A program made the translations under genes and the position numbers. A DNA stretch of 50,619 nt from DATGEP01 sp035310125. GTDB lineage: Bacteria; Chloroflexota; Ktedonobacteria; Ktedonobacterales; JADMIN01. Every line of letters begins with the position of its first letter. The stretch's first letter is position 1. The notes beneath the pieces were generated by a model. That model saw only the letters and a list, made by a program, of their open reading frames with translations. It was not told where the DNA came from and searched no databases. Of this stretch, positions 35,364-44,121 are shown one piece after another. Location of the stretch: positions 1 through 50,619 of the forward strand of contig DATGEP010000071.1 in assembly GCA_035310125.1 (NCBI GenBank), written 5' to 3'.

Positions 35364-35888
35364 ATCGCGCTTTCTCTCAAGACCAAAATGTCCGCATCCC
35401 GCGTGTTTACAGTGTGGCCCGCTTCACGTCGCGAAGATGTTGTTTCCTCGCCTTCAGATAGTGTACGGCACGCATTTTCGCTTCCCGCACACAAATTTCC
35501 GTGTAAAATCACCATTACGTCACGAATGATCTGGATACCTCGCATGTTCCCCAGTATCTGTGGGGACGGCGTCTCAGGATAGGCTCATGAGGGGTCAGTT
35601 ACCAACGATCAACCGCTCGCCGAATGAGCCACCGCATTTTTGCGTACCCCTGGCGCGGTACTCATCTGGCGAGTCTAATTCACGACCTGCGCGGAGTCGT
35701 GCCGCGATCGTGACGACCACGCCAAGCTCTGTGACCACGCTGTGAGTGGCCGGAGACACGCTGAGGGGCAGGGAAGTTTAGAACCGTTGAGCGGGCCAGC
35801 CGGACGCCGGGTCAGCTGGCCCCATGAAGGGTAAGTCTCCGGCAAGTAGCCAAAAAAGGTCAATCAACACATGAAAAGGAGCGCACCG
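35364..35888. other. Intergenic region, no gene supported
   Basis: A 525-nt divergent region between the HisKA-like gene and the small membrane protein gene. It contains GTCACGA at 35519-35525 and its complement TCGTGAC at 35708-35714. Open frames here are short, unlike their neighbours, and lack ribosome sites. Confidence 0.3.
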
Positions 35889-36269
35889 ATGGCAACGCTA
35901 CGAGTTCCGATGGGCGGCCGAAAGATCATGCGACGAACAAGCCCTGTGCAGAAGAGTATTCGCGGCTTCCAGACGGCAATAGCGGACATGCCCCTGATGA
36001 GCAAGCGAACTGGCAAGAAGTCGTTGAGACGTCAAATAGCGCGCCCGCTGGATCGTTTGTCCAAGAAGCAGCAGACGCTCGCGCTCGGCGCCGCTTTCAT
36101 TGCGCTTGATGCGCTGATCGCGGGCATCGTCATCAGCTACGTTAGGCGCCGGAAGGCCGCGCGGGAGGACGAAGCCATGACCGAGCTCGGCGTTCACAAC
36201 GAGGCGCCAAACGGGATCGTAACCGAGACCATCGTTGAGGATTTCGAGCGCACAATTCTGACTCAGTAG
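35889..36269 (+). CDS. Small basic single-TM protein
   Basis: A 126-residue protein. The N-terminal 70 residues are strongly basic (SKRTGKKSLRRQIARPLDRL). One hydrophobic helix follows (LALGAAFIALDALIAGIVIS) with RRRK behind it, then a short acidic tail. The charge pattern suggests a cytoplasmic C-terminus. AAAAGGAG lies 8 nt before ATG 35889; an earlier ATG at 35871 overlaps that ribosome site. I do not recognise the family. It precedes the ferritin-like/VIT1 gene in the same direction. Confidence 0.6.
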   Translation: MATLRVPMGGRKIMRRTSPVQKSIRGFQTAIADMPLMSKRTGKKSLRRQIARPLDRLSKKQQTLALGAAFIALDALIAGIVISYVRRRKAAREDEAMTELGVHNEAPNGIVTETIVEDFERTILTQ

Positions 36270-36432
36270 CAACGCGCGGGAGTGTGCGCGGCGACAGCGC
36301 GCTTGGCCAGTCCGCCGCGATATAACGGCGGGTTTCGCCGATAGCGTGTCTGGCGCCGCGTCGCATACTGCGTAGAGTGTTTTTGGAGAGAGCCTGCTGT
36401 CCACTGAGCACGCCGCGAGAAAGAGGTCTGCC

Positions 36433-37560
36433 ATGCCGACAACACAGCAGCAGCGATACGCGACCAATCTGCGGGCCGAGCAAGAGAGCGCGACACTGTA
36501 CCAAATGCTCTCCGCTGCCGAGCGCGATCAGAAGCTGGCGGAGGTCTACCACAGGATGGCAGAGATGGAGCAGCGCCACGCGAGCGTATGGGAGAGCAAA
36601 TTGCGCCAGGACGGGATATCACCAGATCCGTACACGCCTGCCTGGCGCATTCGCGCGCTGGGTTGGCTTGCGCATCGTTTCGGTCCCGGTGTAGTGCTCC
36701 CCATCGTGTCTTCCATGGAACGCGATGCAGTCCACGAATACGATTCTCAACCCGAGGCGCGAGCAGCAGGTATGGTGGAAGAGGAGCGCTCGCACGCGCG
36801 GGTGTTCAGTTATTTGCGGACAGCAACACGCGGTGGCATCACCGGCTCAGCGCTTGCCCAACTTGAGGGCCGGCACCGCAATACTGGTGGCGGCAATGCG
36901 TTGCGGGCCGCCGTGCTGGGCGCGAGTGACGGGTTGACCTCAAACCTCAGCCTCGTGATGGGTGTAGCGGGCGCCAACTTGAGCGGTCGCGCGATACTGT
37001 TGACCGGAATCGCTGGGCTGCTAGCGGGCGCTCTCTCGATGGCAATCGGTGAGTGGCTATCGGTACAAAGCTCACGCGAGCTGTTCGAGCGCCAGATCGC
37101 GATTGAGCGCGACGAGCTGGCTACAGCGCCGGAGGAGGAACGAGAGGAGTTGGCGCTGATTTACGAGGCCAAGGGGATCGAGCCGCAGGAAGCGCAGCGG
37201 CTGGCCGGCAACATTCTTAGTGACAAGGAGGCTGCCCTTGATACGCTGGCGCGGGAGGAGCTTGGCATAGATCCAAAGGAATTAGGCGGGTCCGCGTGGG
37301 AAGCCTCTATAGCCTCGTTTCTCCTGTTCTCGCTCGGCGCGCTGATTCCCGTGCTGCCCTTTATCTTCGCAAGTGGGCTTGGCGCAGTCGGAATAAGCCT
37401 GGGGCTGAGCATCATCGGATTGTTTCTCATCGGAGTGGGTATCAGTCTCACGACAGGAGTATCCGTGCTGCGTTCGGGTCCACGACAGGTCATCATGGGC
37501 ATGGCTGCCGCAGGCATTACATTTGGACTTGGCCGGCTGGTTGGGGGCCGTCTTGGTTGA
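36433..37560 (+). CDS. Ferritin-like/VIT1 fusion membrane protein (MbfA-type iron transporter)
   Basis: A 375-residue fusion. Residues 1-140 form a ferritin-like (erythrin-VIT) domain with metal-ligand motifs: Glu16 in RAEQES, EMEQRH (ExxH at 46-49) and EEERSH about 70 residues later. The rest is a VIT1/CCC1 membrane domain with LGASDGLTSNLSLVMGVAGA, a helix pair around LLAGALSMAIGEWLSVQS, a cytosolic metal-binding-type helical segment and three C-terminal helices. MbfA of this layout exports iron and protects against iron and peroxide stress. GAGG precedes ATG 36433. The intact motifs argue for function. Confidence 0.88.
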   Translation: MPTTQQQRYATNLRAEQESATLYQMLSAAERDQKLAEVYHRMAEMEQRHASVWESKLRQDGISPDPYTPAWRIRALGWLAHRFGPGVVLPIVSSMERDAVHEYDSQPEARAAGMVEEERSHARVFSYLRTATRGGITGSALAQLEGRHRNTGGGNALRAAVLGASDGLTSNLSLVMGVAGANLSGRAILLTGIAGLLAGALSMAIGEWLSVQSSRELFERQIAIERDELATAPEEEREELALIYEAKGIEPQEAQRLAGNILSDKEAALDTLAREELGIDPKELGGSAWEASIASFLLFSLGALIPVLPFIFASGLGAVGISLGLSIIGLFLIGVGISLTTGVSVLRSGPRQVIMGMAAAGITFGLGRLVGGRLG

Positions 37561-37843
37561 GCGCATTACCGGTACTCGCAGAGCTAGCCCACGTTCGCCA
37601 ATGAAGCCTCGACCGATGAGGCCGGCGCGGCGTCGCGATCGCGGATATTTGATGAGCAGTCAGGTGCAGCGCAACAGAGAGCGGCGTGACCGGCGCGTGA
37701 TCGCAGCGGTATCCAATGTGACTGAAGTGTGAGCTTGGCAATGTATCCTGGGTGACAGCAGTGCGAATGTGCGACAAGACGCTGGGATGAGCGATCTGCC
37801 AGTTGCCGTGAGCCGGCCTGCATGACGCCGAGGGAGGACCAAG

Positions 37844-38770
37844 ATGTTTCAGCGAATTCTCGTGCCGCTCGATGACTCCACCCGTGTGTCGGGGGCTTTG
37901 CGAATCGCCGCCTCAATTGCTACATGGACCGGTGCGCAGCTCGTGCTGACTCATTCTGAGCAGGGCTCCGCATCAGCGCAGAATGTCATCAGCGCCAGGA
38001 CAGCGATGCAGCGCCACGTCAACGCGCTGCGCCAACAGGGAATACAGGCCGAGTACGCCGTGGAGACCGGGACGCGCGAGGAGGGTATCGTGGCCGCCAC
38101 ACGCGACCGGCAAGCTGACCTCATTTTGCTTGTGCCCGCCCGCCGTGAGCAGCTTGAGATTCTCTGGTATCCCCGCAGCACTACACACCTGCTGAACGCG
38201 CTACCCGCCCCACTGCTCATCTGGCCCGAACATCAGGTATCTGACGATTTACTGGCGCCGCCAGAAGCAACCGTGATGGTGCCGCTCGATGGAGATCCAG
38301 ACGCGGAGCGGTCGTTGCCGTTCGCCGTGGCGCTGGCCGAACGATATCACCGTTCCCTCGTACTCATGCGCGCGGTGCCTGCGACTGCCGATACGGGATG
38401 CAGAGATTCTGTGCGGGGCGACGGCTGTTTCTCCGATCAAGTCGAGCGGGCTACAGCGTATCTGCACGCTCTACGAGAGCACCTTGAGCGCACGACGACG
38501 GAGACGATCCAATGTGTCGTCGTTGCTCACGAGCCGGCTACTCAGATGTTACGCGCGGCGGATACTTACCATGCGGGCATTATCGTGCTGTGCTCACACA
38601 GCCATCAGACAAAGGAGCGCTACTTCATGGGATGCGTCGCCACGCAGCTCTTGCGCGAGGCAAGCGTACCCATCCTGGTTGTGCCTCCTCGGATAGAAAT
38701 GTTACGCCCGGCGACTGCTGGTACAGCGACCACGTCCCACGGCAAGATGGCGGCTGGTGTACATTCCTGA
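37844..38770 (+). CDS. Tandem universal stress protein (two UspA domains)
   Basis: A 308-residue protein with two UspA domains. They start at FQRILVPLDDSTRVSGALRI (residue 2) and at VMVPLDGDPDAERSLPFAV (about residue 144). The ATP-binding signature (HGR.G....GS) is eroded in both: the first has LVPARREQLEILW, the second CSHSHQTKERYFMGC. Nucleotide binding is therefore doubtful. GGGAGG lies before ATG 37844. The 283 nt upstream hold no gene I can support. Two more genes of the cluster follow in the same direction. Confidence 0.88.
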   Translation: MFQRILVPLDDSTRVSGALRIAASIATWTGAQLVLTHSEQGSASAQNVISARTAMQRHVNALRQQGIQAEYAVETGTREEGIVAATRDRQADLILLVPARREQLEILWYPRSTTHLLNALPAPLLIWPEHQVSDDLLAPPEATVMVPLDGDPDAERSLPFAVALAERYHRSLVLMRAVPATADTGCRDSVRGDGCFSDQVERATAYLHALREHLERTTTETIQCVVVAHEPATQMLRAADTYHAGIIVLCSHSHQTKERYFMGCVATQLLREASVPILVVPPRIEMLRPATAGTATTSHGKMAAGVHS

Positions 38771-38812
38771 GGGTGTCAGACAGTGTCAACCGCAGTGAGA
38801 GGAGAAGGCACC

Positions 38813-38974
38813 ATGTTTGGCGGCGTCATATGGGTTATTGCGATTGTGACGACATGGCTGCTGTTGTTCGTGGCAACGTTGACCTTCGCGCGATATATTG
38901 CTCGTGACCATGACAAGGATCTGGCGATGGTTATGCCATCTGAAATGGGAGAGCTTGACCTGCCCCAAGAATAA
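38813..38974 (+). CDS. 53-residue single-TM protein
   Basis: A short protein with one N-terminal hydrophobic helix (VIWVIAIVTTWLLLFVATLT) followed by a charged tail (RYIARDHDKD, SEMGELDLPQE). GGAGAAGG lies just before ATG 38813. It sits 42 nt after one stress-protein gene and 68 nt before the next, in the same direction, so it is probably co-transcribed. I do not recognise it. Confidence 0.6.
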   Translation: MFGGVIWVIAIVTTWLLLFVATLTFARYIARDHDKDLAMVMPSEMGELDLPQE

Positions 38975-39042
38975 ACGCACTAACGTGCCGGAGCTCGCTT
39001 CAGAGCAGCGAGCACCGTTCCATCGTGCGGAGGAAAATACCC

Positions 39043-40305
39043 ATGTCTACACCACAGGATCAAGAGCGTATCGGACATCAGGCGGATCTGCCGCGGGAGC
39101 TACTTCCGGAAGCGGCGGCGCGGCGTGCTGAGGAGGAAGCGCTGAACCGGACAGTAGATATCAGTGGGGAGGCTGCTGAGTCGCGGCGGCGCGGGCGCAT
39201 TGAGGCCGAGACACGGCGGGTATCTGAGGAGGTGACACGGCAGGCGCAGGAGCGGCTGCGCCAGAACCGCGCACGCATCGAGCGCGAGACATCGCCCGCG
39301 CACTCCGGCGACGAGCATTTGGCGGAGGATGTCACTGAGACAGGTATACCAGGCAGGGCATTGCCGGAGCTGCTGAGCATCGAGCGCGTGCTCTTGCCGC
39401 TGGACGGATCTTCCTTCGCGGAGCGCGCGCTCCCTTACAGCGTTGCCCTGGCGCGAGGGGCGAATGCTGCCCTGGTGCTTGCTCATGTGCGGCAGCCCAA
39501 ACAGGGGCGCGCTCGCGCGCTGCTCTCGACAGTGGTGGATAGCACTACGCCTGAAGCACCAGAGCAACCTGTGAAGGATGCCGCCGCCTATCTCGCGGCG
39601 ATACGTGATCGTATTGGAACGAGGCTGCCGCGCGTCGAGACGGCCCTGTTGAGCGCGGATACTGCCGCGGACGGGCTTGTCCCTCTCGTCGCCTCCGGTC
39701 CGCCGGGAGTTGTTGTGCTCGCGACACATATGCGCCAGGGGCTAGAACGGCGCCTCCTGGGCAGCGTGGGAGACCAGCTCGTGCAGCGCACCCATATGCC
39801 GGTGTTGTTGATTCCACCTGCTCTCAAAGTTCGTTCTCAGCCAACACCGACACTCCGGCGCTTTCTCGTGCCGCTGGATGGATCCCTGCTCGCCGAGCAG
39901 GCGCTCGCGCCGGTGCTCGCGCTGGCAGCCGGTGCGGAAACGAGCGACGACGGGCGTAGGATGGCGATCGTGCTCTACTATGTGGCCGAGAGCCATGTGA
40001 CGCGGCCCGCCGGGGCGCGATACGTGGCTACCGTGCGTGATCGGCTGCTTCAGGCACATCTGCCGTCCGCCGTCTCCATCACCGCTGCCGCGACGGTTGG
40101 ATCGCCACCCGGAGCTATTACCAGTGCCGCGATCCATGGGGTTATTACGGAGGCGAGCTATCCTGAGCAGTTTGACCTGGTCGTGATGGCGACGCATGGA
40201 CGTGGCGGGTTCCAGCGATGGTTGTACGGAAGCGTCGCCGAGTACGTGATCGCCCACGTCGGTGTGCCTACGCTGCTTGTCCATCCTGAGCTTACCGACA
40301 TGTAG
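39043..40305 (+). CDS. Tandem universal stress protein with charged helical N-terminus
   Basis: A 420-residue protein. Residues 1-110 are highly charged and helical (AAARRAEEEALNR, then RRVSEEVTRQAQERLRQNR), a likely coiled coil. Two UspA domains follow, starting at IERVLLPLDGSSFAERALPY (residue 113) and at RRFLVPLDGSLLAEQALAPV. The second domain keeps a clear ATP-binding signature, ATHGRGGFQRWLYGS. The first has ATHMRQGLERRLLGS, which is close. ATG 39043 has GGAGG 9 nt upstream. The N-terminal extension is unusual for the family and may drive oligomerisation. Confidence 0.9.
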   Translation: MSTPQDQERIGHQADLPRELLPEAAARRAEEEALNRTVDISGEAAESRRRGRIEAETRRVSEEVTRQAQERLRQNRARIERETSPAHSGDEHLAEDVTETGIPGRALPELLSIERVLLPLDGSSFAERALPYSVALARGANAALVLAHVRQPKQGRARALLSTVVDSTTPEAPEQPVKDAAAYLAAIRDRIGTRLPRVETALLSADTAADGLVPLVASGPPGVVVLATHMRQGLERRLLGSVGDQLVQRTHMPVLLIPPALKVRSQPTPTLRRFLVPLDGSLLAEQALAPVLALAAGAETSDDGRRMAIVLYYVAESHVTRPAGARYVATVRDRLLQAHLPSAVSITAAATVGSPPGAITSAAIHGVITEASYPEQFDLVVMATHGRGGFQRWLYGSVAEYVIAHVGVPTLLVHPELTDM

Positions 40306-40837
40306 CGCGTCCCCTCCTGTGGTATGACTCACTGAGCGGCAAGGAGGCCGGCTGACGGCGGATAAATTCGGTCGGTGACGCGCGGCAGATACGTTCCCTC
40401 CGTATCGAAGCCAGACCCGAAGGCGATCAAGAGATGTGATACTCGCGTGAACGCGTGCCGAATGACTGTGACACATCTGTGACCGCCGTGACATATCCTC
40501 AGAATGACGGCGGTACGGCATGCGGTACGGCCCTTCAGGCCGCACCACTTGCGACACCCGCGAGCGCGGCCCGAAGAGGGGGGAGACATCGCAATGGTAA
40601 GGGGGACCAGCATGAGTCTGGGTATTTCCTATGGTTTGCGCTCTTGTAGCGCCTCAGGCGCATCTGGCACTCGTATGGCAGCGCACCAGTCATGTGATTT
40701 CTCCGCGTAAATTGACCCCGCTGTTCCAGGCGATGCTAGTCTACAAGCTGGAAGGATATCTCGCTGGAGCGGTTTACGCCAAACCGGCCATCCGCACACC
40801 AGGCCGTCATCCGCACTCACGATGAAACGAGGCTCTC
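40306..40837. other. Intergenic region with three GTGAC repeats and a possible small ORF
   Basis: GTGAC occurs three times in tandem at 40468, 40479 and 40488. ATGACTGTG at 40462-40470 is shared with the hsp20 upstream region. A 38-codon frame at 40594-40710 (MVRGTSMSLGISYG...) has GGGGGGAG 8 nt upstream, so it may be translated, but I have no other support for it. A small hairpin, CGGTTT / AAACCG, is at 40770-40786. Confidence 0.35.
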
Positions 40838-43021
40838 ATGCGGCATACATACCCAGAGTCATCCACCCAGCAGCCAAACACGGCGTTTGGCCCAGCATCA
40901 TCCCCTATTCCATCAACGGGCAGTGACGATGGGCAACTATTACCGTCTCCCGAGCTGCCAAGCCGCTCCAAAGCGACGAACACTCGAATGAGGCGCCTGG
41001 GAATCGTCGGACGTTTCTTGCGCGGCCATCCAGTACCAGCGCTAGCGCTGGCGCTGCTGCTTGCCAGTCTGACATTATGGGTGGCGGGTCGGGATGATAT
41101 CGCGCAGTGGCCGCTACTGGCGGTAATCGTGGTCGGAGGGGCACCGCTCTTCTGGGAGACGCTCAATCAGATTTTGCATGGCGAGCTGGGCGTTGACCTC
41201 ATCGCTATTCTGGCGATTGGCGGCTCGTTATTGCTGCATGAGTACCTTGCTGGCGCCCTCGTCGTGCTGATGCTGTCAGGTGGAGAGGCACTGGAGGCGT
41301 ACGCGCTGCAACGGGCCAGAAGCTCGCTCGCGACGCTGGCGGAGCGCACCCCACGCTGGGCACACATTCGGCGCGGCGACGAGCTGGAGACTGTCGGCGC
41401 GGACGTGGTTCAGGTGGGCATGGAGATTGTCGTCAAGCCGGGCGAGCTGGTGCCGGTTGACGGTACGGTGATCAGCGGCGCTTCCAACGTTAGCGAGGCG
41501 GATCTCACCGGCGAACCGCTTCCAGTGCGCAAAGAGCTTGGCGCCACGGTGCTTTCGGGCAGCGTGAATCTCGATGGCGTGCTGGATGTCCGCGCGACGC
41601 GCGCCGCCAATGAGAGCCACTATGTGCAGATCGTGCGGCTCGTGGAGGAGGCACAGAAGAGCAAGGCGCCGATCCACCGGCTTGCGGATCGGTACGCGGT
41701 TTGGTTTACTGGGCTCTCGCTGGCTCTAGCGGCGCTTGCCTGGGTATTGTCCGGCGATAGTGTATACGCCCTTGCCGTACTCGTCGTGGCTACGCCTTGC
41801 CCGCTCATTCTGGCAACCCCTATTGCGATCATGTCGGGCATGAACAGAGCCGCGAAGTTGGGTATCATTATCAAGGGCGGGGCGGTCATGGAGCAGCTCG
41901 GCGAGGTGGATGTCGCTGTATTCGACAAGACTGGGACGCTAACACTGGGACAACCGGAGCTGACGGAGTTGCTGCTTGCCAGCGAGACGGGCACCGTGAC
42001 GGAAGATACGCGGCTTGCGCAGATTGCCGCGTCAGGACCAGCCACGCTGGAGCAGGCCCACGGCGTGACTTCGGGTGAGGGCGAGCGCTTGCGCTATCTA
42101 TTGCAGCTTGCGGCATCCGTCGAACAATTCTCCGCCCATATTCTGGCGCGGGCGGTAGTGCAGGCGGCGGTGCATCGTGGCATCCCCCTGCTCGCGGCGT
42201 CCGACATGGAGGAAGTCTCGGGCAAAGGTGTCCGCGCCTCTGTGGTGAACGTGTCGCGTGCTTCGGCGGAACACACGGATAGCGGAAAGCGGGCGGATGA
42301 GTCAGCGCTTGAGCCAAGCACACTTGCTGTCTCTGTAGGCAACCGCACGTTCCTGCGCTATCTTGAGATACCCGTACCCGAGGCACTGATGGCGCGGCGC
42401 ACGAGTCTGGCGGCCGAAGGAAAGCTCGCGAGCTTTATGGCCATCGGCAAGCAGGTCGTCGCATTACTCATTTTCGCGGATACACCCCGGCCCGAGCTGG
42501 CGCGTCTGGCGCCGGAGCTTCACGCGGCTGGCCTCACTCAAACTATGCTCTTGACAGGCGACGGCGAGACAGTTGCCAGACAGGTGGGATCTCTTGCTGG
42601 GATGGATCGAGTCGTCGCGCAATGTCTGCCTGAGGACAAAGTGAAGGTAATCGCTGCCCTACAAGCGGAGGGCCACCATGTGTTGATGGTCGGTGACGGA
42701 GTCAATGACGCACCGGCGCTCGCCCTCGCGACGGTTGGGCTCGCTGTGGGTGCGCAAGGTTTGAATGCTAGCGCCGCGGTGGCTGACGCAGTGCTGCTCT
42801 CGACTGATATCTTGCAAGTTGCTGGGGTCGTTCGGCTTGGGCGACATGTGCTGCGCGTTGCCAAGCAAGGTATCTGGCTTGGTATTGGACTCAGCGTCGC
42901 CGCGATGGTGTTTGCGGCGTTCGGCTACATCCCTCCCGCTGTGGGTGCCGTTCTGCAAGAAGGCGTAGACGTGCTTGTCATCCTCAATGCGCTACGCGCC
43001 GGACACCCAACGCCCTCCTGA
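40838..43021 (+). CDS. P1B-type heavy-metal-transporting ATPase
   Basis: A 727-residue cation pump. It has the actuator motif TGEPLPV, phosphorylation site DKTGTLT, and hinge GDGVNDAPAL. The metal-site helix has ATPCPLILATP, i.e. a TPC motif instead of the CPC of Cu and Zn pumps. There is no N-terminal HMA (GMTCxxC) domain; the first 55 residues are Pro/Ser-rich. About eight helices are visible. TPC motifs are associated with other P1B subgroups of poorly defined metal specificity, so the substrate is open. GAGG precedes ATG 40838. The gene is intact and follows the stress proteins in the same direction. Confidence 0.92.
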   Translation: MRHTYPESSTQQPNTAFGPASSPIPSTGSDDGQLLPSPELPSRSKATNTRMRRLGIVGRFLRGHPVPALALALLLASLTLWVAGRDDIAQWPLLAVIVVGGAPLFWETLNQILHGELGVDLIAILAIGGSLLLHEYLAGALVVLMLSGGEALEAYALQRARSSLATLAERTPRWAHIRRGDELETVGADVVQVGMEIVVKPGELVPVDGTVISGASNVSEADLTGEPLPVRKELGATVLSGSVNLDGVLDVRATRAANESHYVQIVRLVEEAQKSKAPIHRLADRYAVWFTGLSLALAALAWVLSGDSVYALAVLVVATPCPLILATPIAIMSGMNRAAKLGIIIKGGAVMEQLGEVDVAVFDKTGTLTLGQPELTELLLASETGTVTEDTRLAQIAASGPATLEQAHGVTSGEGERLRYLLQLAASVEQFSAHILARAVVQAAVHRGIPLLAASDMEEVSGKGVRASVVNVSRASAEHTDSGKRADESALEPSTLAVSVGNRTFLRYLEIPVPEALMARRTSLAAEGKLASFMAIGKQVVALLIFADTPRPELARLAPELHAAGLTQTMLLTGDGETVARQVGSLAGMDRVVAQCLPEDKVKVIAALQAEGHHVLMVGDGVNDAPALALATVGLAVGAQGLNASAAVADAVLLSTDILQVAGVVRLGRHVLRVAKQGIWLGIGLSVAAMVFAAFGYIPPAVGAVLQEGVDVLVILNALRAGHPTPS

Positions 43022-43064
43022 CAGTACATCGCGGAAGCCGGCGCGGCGCATCCTGTGGGATCGC

Positions 43065-43718
43065 TCATTCGGTGGAATCAGCGACGAAGGGCAGCAGCGT
43101 GAGCACAGGTGCGGGAGCAGCGGAAATGTCCAAACTTACCTCGGCTTCACCCTCTCGAATCGCCGAAGTGGTGGGATATCCACAGCCATGCAGTACTTCG
43201 AGCATGCGCATGTTCGTCGCCATCGTGATCGCGACGAGCCGCTTTATTCCGCGTGCCCGTGCATACTCCGCAATCTGAAGCAACAGGGCGCTGGCGATGC
43301 CGTGCCCTTGCCAGGCGTCGGCAACGACGAATGCGACTTCTGCCAGGTCGGAGCCAATACGATCATATCGAACCACTGCCAAAATGGTCTCCGTATCGCC
43401 TTCTCCTAAAGTCGCGACAAGCGCCATGCGATCGCGATAGTCAACGTGTGTGAAATGTTCGGCGTCGCGAGCGGAAAGCTCAGGCATGTAACGGAAGAAG
43501 CGAAAAATGACGGTGTCTTGCGAGAGATGCGCATGAAACGCACGCAACAGCTCGGTGTCACTCGCACGTATAGGTCGCGCATGCACCTGGGTGCCGTCGC
43601 GCAGCGTGAGCGTTCCGGCGAGCCTGGCGGCGTCAGCCGGTATATTTCCGGCAGCGCTCTGCACCGGCTGTGCGTCTGCTGCGGATATATCCGCACTGGA
43701 AGGCTGGGCATTTGACAT
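43065..43718 (-). CDS. GNAT-family N-acetyltransferase
   Basis: A 217-residue protein whose fold from residue 35 onward is GNAT. LRDGTQVHARPIRASDTELL and FFRYMPELS resemble the acetyltransferase domain of protein lysine acetylases of the Pat type. The acetyl-CoA loop follows the strand VAFVVADAWQGHGIASALL. There is no cNMP-binding domain. The first 33 residues are Ala/Ser-rich. AGGGGAG precedes ATG 43718. It converges on the ATPase gene and is divergent from the APH/AAA kinase gene. Targets such as acetyl-CoA synthetase are possible but not shown. Confidence 0.86.
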   Translation of the reverse strand: MSNAQPSSADISAADAQPVQSAAGNIPADAARLAGTLTLRDGTQVHARPIRASDTELLRAFHAHLSQDTVIFRFFRYMPELSARDAEHFTHVDYRDRMALVATLGEGDTETILAVVRYDRIGSDLAEVAFVVADAWQGHGIASALLLQIAEYARARGIKRLVAITMATNMRMLEVLHGCGYPTTSAIREGEAEVSLDISAAPAPVLTLLPFVADSTE

Positions 43719-44121
43719 AGTAGGTCTCCCCTTGACGCTTGAACTTCACACATATTTACTACATTCCTGGCGTCGCGCGCACATCACGACGCGGGTTTGT
43801 GGCATCACGCGCACGTCACGATCTTGCGCCGACTGGGTGGCACTCGCTACCCACTCGGCAGTGATTCAGGCAAAATGCCAGTTACTTCACACTGGCCTTT
43901 GTGACGGCTTGGAGAGTGATCGTTCCACATTGTGTGGCCTGCGTGATGCATGGGTGATACAGCTGGTAGTACTGGTGTCAATACAGGGCGCTGAGCCAGC
44001 CGAGCTGGTGGATCCGGCATTCTTGCCGGCGGGTGCGGACAGGAATGTCCGCACCACCCGTGAGCAGTCACCCGCTGGCGCCACCGAGAATGTCTTGATG
44101 CTACGAGGACGGAGGAGTGCG
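43719..44121. other. Divergent regulatory region with hairpins
   Basis: No gene is supported. It contains GTCACGA at 43815-43821 and a related ATCACGA at 43783-43789. The inverted repeats are GCCAGT / ACTGGC near 43877, CCGGCA / TGCCGG (44014-44029) and the 10-bp GGTGCGGACA / TGTCCGCACC (44032-44055). The last two stand back to back, 67 nt before the kinase start. Confidence 0.4.

Noticed and set aside
43555..44121. N-terminal extension of the APH/AAA kinase to 43555
   Set aside because: It overlaps the divergent GNAT gene and runs through perfect hairpins; ATG 44122 has GGAGGAG.
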